A stretch of DNA of 64,000 bases from Chitinophagaceae bacterium (GCA_019752295.1 JAIEMK010000007.1:62001-126000); one strand, 5' to 3'. Counted from the stretch's first letter, positions 8,523 through 17,079 are shown. Notes: generated from the letters alone by a model not told the origin. Numbers and translations are program-made.

Positions 8523-9854
8523 ATGTTCAAGGTTGTAGGATTGGCTTTTATAATGGGTTTTTCGAATTTGTTTTTTTTGAAAGAAACTAATTTCATTGCG
8601 CCGCTTTCAAAAGTGCAGGCGGTTCGGCAGATACAGGATACCATACCCATCGCAAAACGAGATACTGCAGTTCTTAAAAATAAAGACACGCTTGCAGGCA
8701 TTGAGGATACTGTTCTGCGAATAAATAATCTTCAACCTTATATTACCCTTGCAGCAGATTCGGTTCTGCTATATCAACCCGAACTCAACAAAGAAGGGAA
8801 ATATTTCTGGTTTCTTAGAAATGCGCCTGTTGGCTTACAGATTAATAAAGACAATGGCAGAATTTCGTTCAAAGCATCAAAATCTTATTTCTTATCAGGC
8901 AAACTCAAATACGATCATGAATACCGGGTGGTGTTGGGTGTTAACAAAATTGGTAACCCAACGGAACGCCTCGATACCAGCTTTATCCTGATGTTCTATA
9001 ATACAGAAATTATACCCTCAAAATTAAAATTGTCAGTTAGTCCCGTTATAACGATTGAAGAGGGGGATACCCTGAATTTTAAAGTTCAGTGTGATGCCGG
9101 AAGTTTTCCAATTGAGAATATTACCTACTTCTCGAATATGCCTTTGAAAAATGTAACTTCTGTAAGACATTGTGACGATGATTTTTCCTGGAGCCCCGGT
9201 TTCGATTTTGTAAAAGATTCCGATTCAGGTAAAATAAAAATAGTGGTACTTAATTTTGTTGGCGCTACACGCTTCCAATCGCGCGATACTGCACAGGTAA
9301 AAGTGATCGTAAAAGACGCACTCAATTATCCTCTTGCGCTCAGTGCCTACCAAACAGAAGTTAAATTGGTAAATCGGTATATTCTTGAACTGAAGTATTC
9401 TTTCTTACAACTCGATAAAAGTATTAAGCGCATAAAAGATACTAGAACTACTTTCGATGTTACCGCTTCTGCCACTACACTCACCGGTACTATTATGACT
9501 ACCTCAACTGTAACCAACACACAGCAAGTGGGCAAGATTTTACCAAGTGTAGGTATTTCGCTCGTTCCCATTAAAGAAGCAGTATCTCCGCAAAGAGTAT
9601 ATGATCAAAATCAGGCTTCTGCAGTGCGTACCTCTATCAAAAGATTGGAATACAGGCTAGCAGATAATAGCCTGATAGCAGAACGAGATCCTGCAATTGT
9701 TCAAAAAACAAATCAGTTAAAAGACGAGCTGAAACAAATTCAATTACAGTTAATTGATGTGCCTTTGGGGTTGAACAACGATATGACTGAGGAGGAACTC
9801 GACAAGTATTTCAACAGCCCGAAAGTGATGAAAAAATACCGGCTGAAACACTAG
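8523..9854 (+). CDS. secreted protein with Ig/cadherin-like repeats, function unknown
   Basis: The 443-residue protein has an N-terminal hydrophobic segment, residues about 4-20, that could be a signal peptide or anchor. Residues about 65-280 are beta-rich and look like two Ig- or cadherin-like domains, with 'NAPVGLQINKDNGRISFKA' (a putative-Ig style motif) and repeated 'DTAQVKVIVKDA'-type ends. Residues about 365-420 are charged and helical, likely a short coiled coil. I recognise no enzyme motif. The gene starts 30 nt after the sigma-factor stop and may be cotranscribed with it. It overlaps the convergent gene at 9851-10132 by 4 bases at the stop codons. Confidence 0.7.
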   Translation: MFKVVGLAFIMGFSNLFFLKETNFIAPLSKVQAVRQIQDTIPIAKRDTAVLKNKDTLAGIEDTVLRINNLQPYITLAADSVLLYQPELNKEGKYFWFLRNAPVGLQINKDNGRISFKASKSYFLSGKLKYDHEYRVVLGVNKIGNPTERLDTSFILMFYNTEIIPSKLKLSVSPVITIEEGDTLNFKVQCDAGSFPIENITYFSNMPLKNVTSVRHCDDDFSWSPGFDFVKDSDSGKIKIVVLNFVGATRFQSRDTAQVKVIVKDALNYPLALSAYQTEVKLVNRYILELKYSFLQLDKSIKRIKDTRTTFDVTASATTLTGTIMTTSTVTNTQQVGKILPSVGISLVPIKEAVSPQRVYDQNQASAVRTSIKRLEYRLADNSLIAERDPAIVQKTNQLKDELKQIQLQLIDVPLGLNNDMTEEELDKYFNSPKVMKKYRLKH

Positions 9855-10132
9855 TGCTGCTTTTCGTAGCGGGGTGGTGGAGCTGTTTTTTTCTCACTAT
9901 CTTTTTTATTCACCGGCGGCGTGAATTTTACTGCTTCTGAAGATTTTGGTTTCTTCTTCCTAGGCGTGCTGGTAACAGTTACAGGAATCGCATCCGGCCC
10001 ATCCTCAACAATAGGTTTTGACTTTTGGATTTTGACTTTTGAATTTTCCTTTGAATTCCCCTTGCTTTGAGCATGCGAAAAAATGCCAATGCCAAGCAGG
10101 AAGAAGGCGATTAGAAAAAGGCGTAGGCTCAT
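9851..10132 (-). CDS. small secreted Lys/Ser/Pro-rich protein, function unknown
   Basis: The 93-residue protein has a clear signal peptide, residues 1-21, ending 'GIFSHAQ'. The mature part is low in complexity and rich in Lys, Ser and Pro, with no recognised domain. Bases 10017-10056, read on the coding strand, are heptad repeats of the AGTCAAA/ATTCAAA type found in several gaps between genes here, so part of the protein ('ENSKVKIQKSKP') is encoded by that repeat. The clean signal peptide supports a real gene, but the repeat raises the chance that the C-terminal part arose by extension into non-coding DNA. Its stop overlaps the stop of the convergent gene. Confidence 0.5.
   Translation of the reverse strand: MSLRLFLIAFFLLGIGIFSHAQSKGNSKENSKVKIQKSKPIVEDGPDAIPVTVTSTPRKKKPKSSEAVKFTPPVNKKDSEKKTAPPPRYEKQH
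10017..10056 (-). repeat. A-rich heptad repeat inside a coding region
   Basis: On the minus strand the tract reads as 7-bp units ATTCAAA, (5-nt break), ATTCAAA, AGTCAAA, ATCCAAA, AGTCAAA. The unit matches tracts at 16226-16260 and 23785-23892. It lies within the coding frame of the small secreted protein. Confidence 0.7.
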
Positions 10133-10223
10133 ATTTTTGTTTTAACTAAGATGCCAAATGTGATAAATTCCATAAAGTATCCCGGAAATTTTAATCGAAA
10201 TGGGTTCATTGCGATAGAAGATT

Positions 10224-10231
10224 TAGTTTTG
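10224..10231 (+). promoter_or_regulatory. -7 element (TAGTTTTG) of gldF, possibly leaderless
   Basis: TAGTTTTG matches TAnnTTTG and ends 4 nt before the ATG at 10236, the same spacing and context as at 7917-7924. No clear -33 TTTG is visible at the usual distance. Confidence 0.4.
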
Positions 10232-10235
10232 AAGC

Positions 10236-10958
10236 ATGTGGATGATTTGTAAAAAAGAATGGCAACAGTTTTTCAGCAGCCTCACAGGCTATATGGCGCT
10301 GATGATTTTTTTATTGTTAAACGGACTCTTTCTTTTTGTATTTCCCGATACCAACCTGCTCGACTTTGGATATGCATCTTTAGCCGCATACTTTAATTTG
10401 GCGCCCTGGTTATTGCTATTTCTGATACCCACTATCACTATGCGCTCATTTGCCGACGAATATAAGTCGGGCAGTTTTGAGCTCTTAAAGACTTTACCAT
10501 TAAAGCCACAATCGATTGTAATGGGAAAGTTCTTCGGGGCTTTGCTGATTGTATTAACTGCTTTATTGCCATCCATTATTTATGCTTTTTCTATTCAGCA
10601 ATTAAGTGTAACAGGTGGTATCGATATTGGAGGAAGCATTGGAAGTTATATCGGACTTTTCTTTTTAGGTGCAGTGTTTACTGCAATTGGTATCTGCTCA
10701 AGCAGCTTTACCAACAATACCGTTGTTGCATTTATTGCCGGTGCTTTTACATGCTTTTTATTATTTAGTGGCTTTGGCGCTTTTAGCAAACTCCCGATTT
10801 TTAACGCAGGGCCTGACTACTTTATCGAAATTCTGGGAATACAATTTCATTATCGAAGTATTAGCCGGGGGGTGTTGGATAGCAGGGACTTAATATATTT
10901 TACAGGTATCGTTGCACTCTTTCTTTTTATCACCGTCAAAAATATCAGAAAGCGTTAA
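10236..10958 (+). CDS. gldF: gliding-motility ABC transporter permease GldF
   Basis: The 240-residue integral membrane protein has about six transmembrane helices and the ABC-2 permease layout. It begins with the typical GldF motif 'ICKKEWQQFFSSLTGYMAL' and carries 'RSFADEYKSGSFELLKTLP', the conserved cytoplasmic loop of this family. GldF acts with GldG and the ATPase GldA in a transporter linked to gliding motility in Bacteroidota. A second ATG at 10242 could also be the start. gldG follows after 10 nt; gldA is not in the window, as is common. Presence of gldFG does not by itself prove that the cell glides. Confidence 0.9.
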   Translation: MWMICKKEWQQFFSSLTGYMALMIFLLLNGLFLFVFPDTNLLDFGYASLAAYFNLAPWLLLFLIPTITMRSFADEYKSGSFELLKTLPLKPQSIVMGKFFGALLIVLTALLPSIIYAFSIQQLSVTGGIDIGGSIGSYIGLFFLGAVFTAIGICSSSFTNNTVVAFIAGAFTCFLLFSGFGAFSKLPIFNAGPDYFIEILGIQFHYRSISRGVLDSRDLIYFTGIVALFLFITVKNIRKR

Positions 10959-10968
10959 CCACACCACT

Positions 10969-12720
10969 ATGAAGAAATTATTTGAAGGAAAATTTGGATG
11001 GGTGTTGGCAACAATACTGTTGATTGGATTGATCTATTTTTCTAATTGGTTCGCGCTACGTGCCGACCTGACTGCGGAGAAAAGATTTACAATTACAAAT
11101 GCTACAAAGAAAATCCTGAATGATTTAGATAGCACTGTAACAATACAAATATTTCTTACAGGCGACCTTCCGGCAGATTATAGAAAACTAAATCAGTCGG
11201 TACAAGACCTTCTATCTGAATTCAAAAGCCTTTCGGGCGGGAGCCTAATAAAAATTAGTTTTGAAAAACCCGGAGAATCCGTTAAAAACGATACGGCCAA
11301 AGTAATTCTCTACGATAGTCTGGCAAAGCTGGGTGTGGTATTTGAACAATCTGCAACAGTATCTTCAGAAACCGAAAAAACTACACAGCAACTAATCATA
11401 CCTTCTGCACTGCTGAGTTATAAAAACCAAAAACCAGTAGCAGTTGATCTGCGTAGCAGTAAAAAAGTATTTAAACAATACAATGTGCTTACCGAAGATC
11501 CACAGGAAGATGTTGAAGCAACAAGAAATGCCGCTGAAGCATTATTGGAATACAAGTTTGCCAATGCGATAGATAAACTCACCAGAAAAAACATACCTAC
11601 AGTAGCTTATGCAGTGGGTAATGGTGAGCCGATCGACCTGAAAGTAAACGACCTTGGCGAAAGTCTGCGTAATGAGTACCGCCTTGCAGTTTTTGATTTG
11701 AAGAAAGGATACCCCGATGCATCGATGATTGATGCACTAATGATTGTGAAGCCCACGCTGCCGTTTACTGAAGAAGATAAATTAAAGATAGATCAGTACT
11801 TGATGCATGGAGGAAAGATCATTTGGTTTGTTGATAAACTGTATGCCGAACTTGACAGCTTAAAACGCAATCAGGCAAATTATACAGCCTATGATCGCGG
11901 ATTAGATTTAGACGACTTACTTTTTAAATATGGGGTACGAATCAATGGTGATCTGGTTCAGGATCTGAATTGTTCAAAGATTCCGATTGTGGTCGGGCAG
12001 AACGCGGACGGATCTCCAAAAATGCAGCGCGTACCATGGCCCTATTATCCTTTTTTATCGGCACATGGAGATAATCCCATTACCAAAAATCTGGATCGGG
12101 TACTGCCTTTATTTCCTTCAAGTATTGATACAGTGAAAGCCGCCGGAATTAAGAAAACGGTATTGCTTTCTTCCGATACTAATAGTCGCAGCCTCGCTTC
12201 ACCTGCAATGGTTTCGGTAAACAGCGTTCGCAGCGAAGAAGATATGCGAAGCTTTACTAAATCGTACATTCCAGTAGCGGTATTATTGGAAGGAAAATTC
12301 AACTCTTTCTTTAATAACCGTGTTAGTAATAATTTATCAGACTCAATACTTAGAGCAACGGGCAAAGCCTATTTAAACAAAGCAGAGAAAACGGGGAAAC
12401 AAATTGTAGTGGCTGATGCCGATATTGTTACTAACGAAGTAACACAAACCAAGGGGCCTTTACAAATGGGTATGTTGGCAATGGAGAATTACCGCTTTGC
12501 GAACCGCGAATTCTTTTTAAACAGTATTGACTATTTAGTAAGCACTAACAACCTTTTTGAAAGCAGGAATAAAGAATTTGTTTTGAGACTTCTCGACAAG
12601 AAAAAATTACAGCAACATCGCACCGAATGGCAACTGATCAATATCGGATTGCCCATCTTGCTGATCTTATTGCTTGGCACAATCTACCAGTGGAGAAGAA
12701 AAAAACAATTTGGTGCTTGA
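10969..12720 (+). CDS. gldG: gliding-motility-associated substrate-binding protein GldG
   Basis: The 583-residue protein has one N-terminal membrane helix, residues about 10-30, 'LTAEKRFTITNATKKIL' just after it, a large extracytoplasmic domain of the ABC-type uncharacterised transport (DUF4350-like/GldG) class, and a C-terminal helix at about 557-575 followed by 'QWRRKKQF'. This is the GldG plan. The same frame is open from 10912, but the ATG at 10969 is chosen because it lies 10 nt after the gldF stop and gives the normal start 'MKKLFEGKFGW'. It works with GldF as part of the Gld ABC system. terC follows after 42 nt. Confidence 0.9.
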   Translation: MKKLFEGKFGWVLATILLIGLIYFSNWFALRADLTAEKRFTITNATKKILNDLDSTVTIQIFLTGDLPADYRKLNQSVQDLLSEFKSLSGGSLIKISFEKPGESVKNDTAKVILYDSLAKLGVVFEQSATVSSETEKTTQQLIIPSALLSYKNQKPVAVDLRSSKKVFKQYNVLTEDPQEDVEATRNAAEALLEYKFANAIDKLTRKNIPTVAYAVGNGEPIDLKVNDLGESLRNEYRLAVFDLKKGYPDASMIDALMIVKPTLPFTEEDKLKIDQYLMHGGKIIWFVDKLYAELDSLKRNQANYTAYDRGLDLDDLLFKYGVRINGDLVQDLNCSKIPIVVGQNADGSPKMQRVPWPYYPFLSAHGDNPITKNLDRVLPLFPSSIDTVKAAGIKKTVLLSSDTNSRSLASPAMVSVNSVRSEEDMRSFTKSYIPVAVLLEGKFNSFFNNRVSNNLSDSILRATGKAYLNKAEKTGKQIVVADADIVTNEVTQTKGPLQMGMLAMENYRFANREFFLNSIDYLVSTNNLFESRNKEFVLRLLDKKKLQQHRTEWQLINIGLPILLILLLGTIYQWRRKKQFGA

Positions 12721-12746
12721 TGGTACATTGTGTATGTCTACCTTTA
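12717..12746 (+). promoter_or_regulatory. possible promoter of terC
   Basis: TTG at 12717-12719 and TACCTTTA at 12739-12746 are separated by 19 nt, near the Bacteroidota TTTG-N19-TAnnTTTG pattern with one mismatch at the last -7 base. The predicted start of transcription is about 10 nt before the terC ATG. Confidence 0.35.
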
Positions 12747-12762
12747 GTAATAATATTTTAGA

Positions 12763-13719
12763 ATGAATACCGAGCAGTTTGTTTATTTAATTTTTGGGAT
12801 CGTACTTGTATTGGCACTGGTATTTGATCTGGGACTGATTAGTAAAAGGAATCAGTCCATGAGTATTAAACAGGCATTGGTTCAAACCGTTTTTTGGGTA
12901 GCCCTTGCAATGGCATTTTTTGCATTTCTCTGGGTTGAAGCCGGAAGCAAGCGTGGTTTGGAATATCTGAGTGCATATCTGATGGAATGGAGCCTAAGCA
13001 TCGATAATATTTTTGTCTTCATTTTAATTTTTAATTCGTTTAAAGTGAAGGAACAAAACTACTCAAGGGTACTATTAATTGGTATCTTGATGGCAATTGT
13101 TTTTCGCGTAATTTTTATTACAATCGGAGTAGCATTGGTAGCAGAATTTCATTGGTTGCTTTATGGGTTTGGCTTATTTCTTTTGTATACAGGATATAAA
13201 ATGTTTACAACAAATGAAGAAGACACTTTCGAACCACACGATTCAAAAGTGTATAAATTTGTAAAAAAGTATTTACCTCTGGCATCGCACGATGGACATG
13301 GTAAATTTTTGATCAGAGAAAATGGCAAGCCTGTTTATACCACACTATTTGTTGTTGTGATACTACTTGCATCTATCGATTTAGTTTTTGCATTGGATTC
13401 AATACCTGCAGTTTTAGGAATTTCGAAAGAAAAAATAGTGATTTACACTTCCAATATATTTGCGGTACTCGGATTACGTTCTTTGTTTTTTTTATTAAGA
13501 GGTGCTGTAAATAAATTCGACTACCTGCAGCAGGGCATTGCCGTAGTGTTGGTTTTTATTGGATTGAAAATGCTTGGTGAAAATTGGATCGATCAGTGGA
13601 TGGATAAAACCATGCAGACCATTATATCGCTACTTGTAATATTGGTTTGTTTATCGACTTCAATCATCTACTCATACTATCACGATAAAAAAGGAATCAT
13701 CAAAACCTTGAATAACTAA
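12763..13719 (+). CDS. TerC-family integral membrane protein
   Basis: The 318-residue protein has about nine hydrophobic segments. It contains the two TerC signature motifs: 'SLSIDNIFVFILIF' near residue 80 and 'SIDLVFALDSIPAVLG' near residue 205, which carry the conserved acidic residues in membrane helices. The family was first linked to tellurium resistance; many members are now associated with metal handling, notably manganese export or metal loading of secreted proteins. Which of these applies here is not visible. It stands between gldG and the murF-alr fusion, 5 nt before the latter, so the two may share a transcript. Confidence 0.88.
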   Translation: MNTEQFVYLIFGIVLVLALVFDLGLISKRNQSMSIKQALVQTVFWVALAMAFFAFLWVEAGSKRGLEYLSAYLMEWSLSIDNIFVFILIFNSFKVKEQNYSRVLLIGILMAIVFRVIFITIGVALVAEFHWLLYGFGLFLLYTGYKMFTTNEEDTFEPHDSKVYKFVKKYLPLASHDGHGKFLIRENGKPVYTTLFVVVILLASIDLVFALDSIPAVLGISKEKIVIYTSNIFAVLGLRSLFFLLRGAVNKFDYLQQGIAVVLVFIGLKMLGENWIDQWMDKTMQTIISLLVILVCLSTSIIYSYYHDKKGIIKTLNN

Positions 13720-13724
13720 AATAA

Positions 13725-16226
13725 TTGAATCAGTTGACCTATTCTATTTCAGATATTGCAAAAATTATTCGTTCAAACAATCGGCCTAGGATTGATTTTG
13801 CAATTGAATACCTGGTCATCGATAGTCGGAAAATTGTATACCCCGAAGCTTCACTATTTTTTGCTTTAAACAGTACCCGCAGAGATGGCCACAGTTTTAT
13901 ACCCGAGCTTTTAAAGAAGGGAGTTAGAAATTTTGTTGTAGCTAAAGGATATGATCATGCTGAGTTTCAGGAAGCTAATTTTTTAGAAGTAGATAACGTG
14001 CTGGATGCGTTACAAGCGCTGGCTGCACACCATCGTAGTTTATTTTTGAAGTTGCAGGATGGAGCTGTTTTTCCGGTAATTGGAATTACGGGGAGCAATG
14101 GAAAAACAATTGTAAAAGAATGGCTCTATCAATTGCTGGCTGCAGATTACCGTATTGTGAGAAGTCCACGCAGTTATAATTCTCAAATAGGCGTGGCACT
14201 GAGTGTATGGCAAATAAGCACTACACATAACCTAGGCATTTTTGAAGCCGGCATCTCTACGGTAAACGAGATGGAAAGACTAGAAAAAATGATTCAACCA
14301 ACCATTGGTATTTTTACAGGAATTGGAGAAGCGCATCGCGAAGGATTTAGTTCTGCTGCAGAAAAATTCAGGGAGAAAATAAAATTATTTGAAAATACAG
14401 AAAAGCTCGTTGTTGCCGCAGATAGTTTGCTGCCAGCCGACCTTGCTTTGTTACAACAAAAATTCCCTGATGTTTTTTTCTGGAGTCGTGGCTACGAGGC
14501 CCCATTTAAAATAATTGAAGAAAAACAAGAACAGCATCAAACCAAAATCGCTGCACTGATCAATGGAAAGAAATGCAATATTTTAATTCCCTTTGCAGAT
14601 AAAATATCGGTTGATAATGTTTTAACCTGCTGCTCGGTATTGTTATTACTAGGATATGAATTGCCTGTTATTCAGGAAAGAATAGGGTTGCTCGAGTCGG
14701 TAGAAATGCGCATGCAGTTAAAAAAGGCCAATAACAATTGCTACCTCATCAACGACAGTTACAGTAATGATCTTTCATCACTTACACTGGCTTTAACCTA
14801 TTTAACACAGCAGGCTGGCGATCATACAACTACCTTAATTCTGTCGGATATACTGGAAGCAGGCATTTCGGATGAATCGCTTTACGAGCAAGTTGCCAAA
14901 GAACTGGAGCAAAGAAATATCAGGCGACTAATTGGAATAGGTAAAAAGATAAGCGAGTTTAGAGATTTGTTTGTGCAGTGTATTCCTACTTGCAGTTTCT
15001 TTGATTCAACTGAAATGTTTTTGCAGGAAGCAACTACTCATTTATTTCAGAACGAATATATTTTATTAAAGGGTGCCAGGGTGTTTGAATTTGAAAGAAT
15101 CAGCAAATGGCTCGAACAGCAACAGCATCAAACTGTAATGGAGATCAATCTCTCTGCGATGGCTCATAACCTAAAAGCTTATCAACAAAATTTATTGCCC
15201 TCTACAAAAGTGATGGCGATGGTAAAAGCATTTAGCTACGGAAGTGGGTCTGTTGAAATTGCCCGCCTCTTGGAATTTCATAAAATAGATTATTTGGCAG
15301 TGGCATACGCCGATGAAGGAGTGGTGTTAAGAAAAGCGGGTATCAGGTTACCAATCATGGTAATGAGTGCCGACGCTGCCGATTTTGATGCATTACTAGA
15401 ATACCATCTGGAGCCTGAAATTTATTCTTTCCACATCTTTCATGCATTTCAACAATACCTGCAGAAACAGGCTGTACAGGGTTTTCCCATACACGTTAAA
15501 TTCAACACCGGAATGAACCGTTTGGGCCTTGAAGTGGGCGATGCCTCAACCATTGCCGAACAGATTTTGAATAGCCAATCGATGGTTGTGAAATCTGTTT
15601 TCAGCCATCTTGCGGCAAGTGAGTCTGCAGCATTCGACCAATTTACCAAAGAACAAGCAGTAGTTTTTGATACCGCCTGTGCCGCTTTAGAAGAAGGGTT
15701 GGGCTATCGTTTTATCCGCCACCTGTCGAATACAGCAGCCATATTCAGAAACCCTGCTTTGCAGTACGATATGGTGCGATTAGGAATAGGATTATACGGA
15801 GTTGACACAACTAACGAACAGAATCTGCAATTGCAAACAGTTGCAACGCTTAAGTCTACCATTGCGCAAATCAGGGAAGTACAGGCAGGAGACACTATTG
15901 GCTATGGTAGGATGGGCTTGGTTACCAGAAAAAGTAAAATTGCCACTGTTCGTATCGGTTATGCTGACGGATTTAACAGAAGACTCGGAAATGGAAATGC
16001 TTCTATGCTTATTAAGGGTCAACGGGCGCCCGTTATTGGAAATGTTTGTATGGACATGACCATGCTTGATATTACTGACCTGCATGGCATAGAGGAGGGC
16101 GACACAGTAGAGATTTTTGGTACACAGCTTCCGGTTCAGGAAATTGCAAAATGTGCAGATACGATTCCATATGAAATCATGACCGGGATTAGCCAAAGGG
16201 TGAAAAGGGTGTATTTGGAGGAATAA
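13725..16226 (+). CDS. murF-alr: bifunctional MurF (UDP-MurNAc-tripeptide:D-Ala-D-Ala ligase) / alanine racemase
   Basis: The 833-residue fusion makes D-alanine and uses D-Ala-D-Ala in cell-wall synthesis. Residues 1-465 are MurF: ATP loop 'GITGSNGKT' at 120-128 and Mur ligase middle and C-terminal domains. Residues 472-833 are a PLP-dependent alanine racemase: PLP lysine Lys501 in 'MVKAFSYGSGS', 'FNTGMNRLG', and catalytic Tyr746 in 'RIGYADGF', then 'CMDMTMLDIT'. This fusion is typical of Bacteroidota and explains why murF is absent from the dcw cluster. The start is TTG at 13725: an in-frame TAA lies directly upstream and no ATG occurs until deep inside MurF. A TTG at 13734 is also possible. 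Confidence 0.95.
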   Translation: MNQLTYSISDIAKIIRSNNRPRIDFAIEYLVIDSRKIVYPEASLFFALNSTRRDGHSFIPELLKKGVRNFVVAKGYDHAEFQEANFLEVDNVLDALQALAAHHRSLFLKLQDGAVFPVIGITGSNGKTIVKEWLYQLLAADYRIVRSPRSYNSQIGVALSVWQISTTHNLGIFEAGISTVNEMERLEKMIQPTIGIFTGIGEAHREGFSSAAEKFREKIKLFENTEKLVVAADSLLPADLALLQQKFPDVFFWSRGYEAPFKIIEEKQEQHQTKIAALINGKKCNILIPFADKISVDNVLTCCSVLLLLGYELPVIQERIGLLESVEMRMQLKKANNNCYLINDSYSNDLSSLTLALTYLTQQAGDHTTTLILSDILEAGISDESLYEQVAKELEQRNIRRLIGIGKKISEFRDLFVQCIPTCSFFDSTEMFLQEATTHLFQNEYILLKGARVFEFERISKWLEQQQHQTVMEINLSAMAHNLKAYQQNLLPSTKVMAMVKAFSYGSGSVEIARLLEFHKIDYLAVAYADEGVVLRKAGIRLPIMVMSADAADFDALLEYHLEPEIYSFHIFHAFQQYLQKQAVQGFPIHVKFNTGMNRLGLEVGDASTIAEQILNSQSMVVKSVFSHLAASESAAFDQFTKEQAVVFDTACAALEEGLGYRFIRHLSNTAAIFRNPALQYDMVRLGIGLYGVDTTNEQNLQLQTVATLKSTIAQIREVQAGDTIGYGRMGLVTRKSKIATVRIGYADGFNRRLGNGNASMLIKGQRAPVIGNVCMDMTMLDITDLHGIEEGDTVEIFGTQLPVQEIAKCADTIPYEIMTGISQRVKRVYLEE

Positions 16227-16260
16227 ATCAAAAATCAAAAGTCAAAAATCAAAAGTCAAA
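16226..16260 (+). repeat. A-rich heptad tandem repeat beginning at the murF-alr stop codon
   Basis: Five perfect 7-bp units follow each other: AATCAAA, AATCAAA, AGTCAAA, AATCAAA, AGTCAAA. The first base of the first unit is the last base of the TAA stop codon at 16224-16226. Similar tracts start at other stop codons in the window. Confidence 0.85.
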
Positions 16261-16280
16261 AAAGTAAGAAATAGTTGAAT

Positions 16281-16320
16281 GTTTCCCCAAACGCGTTTGG
16301 GAGGGGAAACATAATTTTTA
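16281..16320 (+). terminator. GC-rich palindrome and T-rich tail, possible terminator after murF-alr
   Basis: Bases 16286-16301 (CCCAAACGCGTTTGGG) form a perfect 16-bp palindrome. It is nested in outer arms GTTTC (16281-16285) and GAAAC (16306-16310), with a 4-nt bulge. The following bases are ATAATTTTTACTTTTTTATT. It may end the terC/murF-alr transcript. The spacing to the T-rich part is longer than usual, so a protein-binding palindrome is also possible. Confidence 0.4.
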
Positions 16321-16340
16321 CTTTTTTATTCCTCTTCATT

Positions 16341-16368
16341 TTTGAATTTTGCCTTTTGCCTTTTAACT
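16341..16368 (-). repeat. A-rich heptad repeat upstream of lspA
   Basis: Read on the minus strand the units are AGTTAAA, AGGCAAA, AGGCAAA and ATTCAAA. On the plus strand one of the TTTG cores (16348-16351) doubles as the likely -33 element of the lspA promoter. Confidence 0.6.
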
Positions 16369-16379
16369 TTCTATATTTG
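16348..16379 (+). promoter_or_regulatory. lspA promoter
   Basis: TTTG at 16348-16351 and TATATTTG at 16372-16379 are 20 nt apart, a full match to the Bacteroidota -33/-7 consensus. The GTG start at 16399 lies about 20 nt further down. Confidence 0.6.
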
Positions 16380-16398
16380 CCCACCTTAAACAGTTCAA

Positions 16399-17079
16399 GT
16401 GAAAGCAAGACAAGTAATACTATTAATTCTGTTAATCATTTTTGCCGATCAGGCAATGAAGTTTTATATCAAGCTCAACTATTTTGCAGGAGAAGAGCAT
16501 TTGGTGCTTGGCTTAAAATGGTTTCGCTTACATTTTGTAGAGAATGAAGGGATGGCTTGGGGCTGGAAATTTGGCGGTGGGTTTGGTAAAATTGCTCTCA
16601 CCCTTTTTCGTTTGGTGGCCGTAATTTGGGGAAGCTTTTTATTGCGCGATTTTATCAGGAAGAAATACCACAAAGGTTTTATTATTTGCGCCTCCCTAAT
16701 TTATGCAGGGGCATTGGGTAATTTGATCGATAGCATGTTTTACGGAATGATCTTTGACTATAGCAATCCACTTTTTCAAAACGTAGCTAAACTATTTCCA
16801 GCACATGGAGGCTATGATAGTTTTTTACACGGCAGGGTGGTCGATATGCTTTATTTTCCCCTTATTACCAATGCGCATTTCCCTGCATGGGTGCCGATTT
16901 GGGGAGGTGATGATTTTGAGTTTTTCAGACCGGTATTCAATATTGCAGATGCCTCCATATCATGCGGTGTAATTGTGATTTTGATCTTTCAAAATAAATT
17001 CTTTGCGAAGCATCCTCATGTGCTGCACAACACAGTGGAGACACATTCTGTGGTAAACGATAAGAATCAGATTTTTTAA
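16399..17079 (+). CDS. lspA: lipoprotein signal peptidase (signal peptidase II)
   Basis: The 226-residue membrane protein has four transmembrane helices and the LspA motifs, including 'DQAMKFYIK' early on, 'NEGMAWGW', the catalytic-Asp region 'GNLIDSMFYG' to 'RVVDMLYFP', and the second Asp in 'FNIADASISCG'. LspA cleaves the signal peptide of prolipoproteins such as the SusD protein in this window. The start is a GTG at 16399, supported by the promoter at 16348-16379. The insertion between the catalytic motifs is long, as in other Bacteroidota. The stop codon overlaps the stop of the convergent lipoprotein gene. Confidence 0.92.
   Translation: MKARQVILLILLIIFADQAMKFYIKLNYFAGEEHLVLGLKWFRLHFVENEGMAWGWKFGGGFGKIALTLFRLVAVIWGSFLLRDFIRKKYHKGFIICASLIYAGALGNLIDSMFYGMIFDYSNPLFQNVAKLFPAHGGYDSFLHGRVVDMLYFPLITNAHFPAWVPIWGGDDFEFFRPVFNIADASISCGVIVILIFQNKFFAKHPHVLHNTVETHSVVNDKNQIF

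Noticed and set aside
15792..16238. A 148-residue minus-strand frame opposite the alanine racemase part of murF-alr.
   Set aside because: It lies fully within a well-supported gene on the other strand and has no recognisable motif.
16275..16547. A plus-strand frame of 90 residues that overlaps the start of lspA.
   Set aside because: It covers the palindrome, the heptad tract and the lspA promoter, and its end is an out-of-frame reading of lspA.
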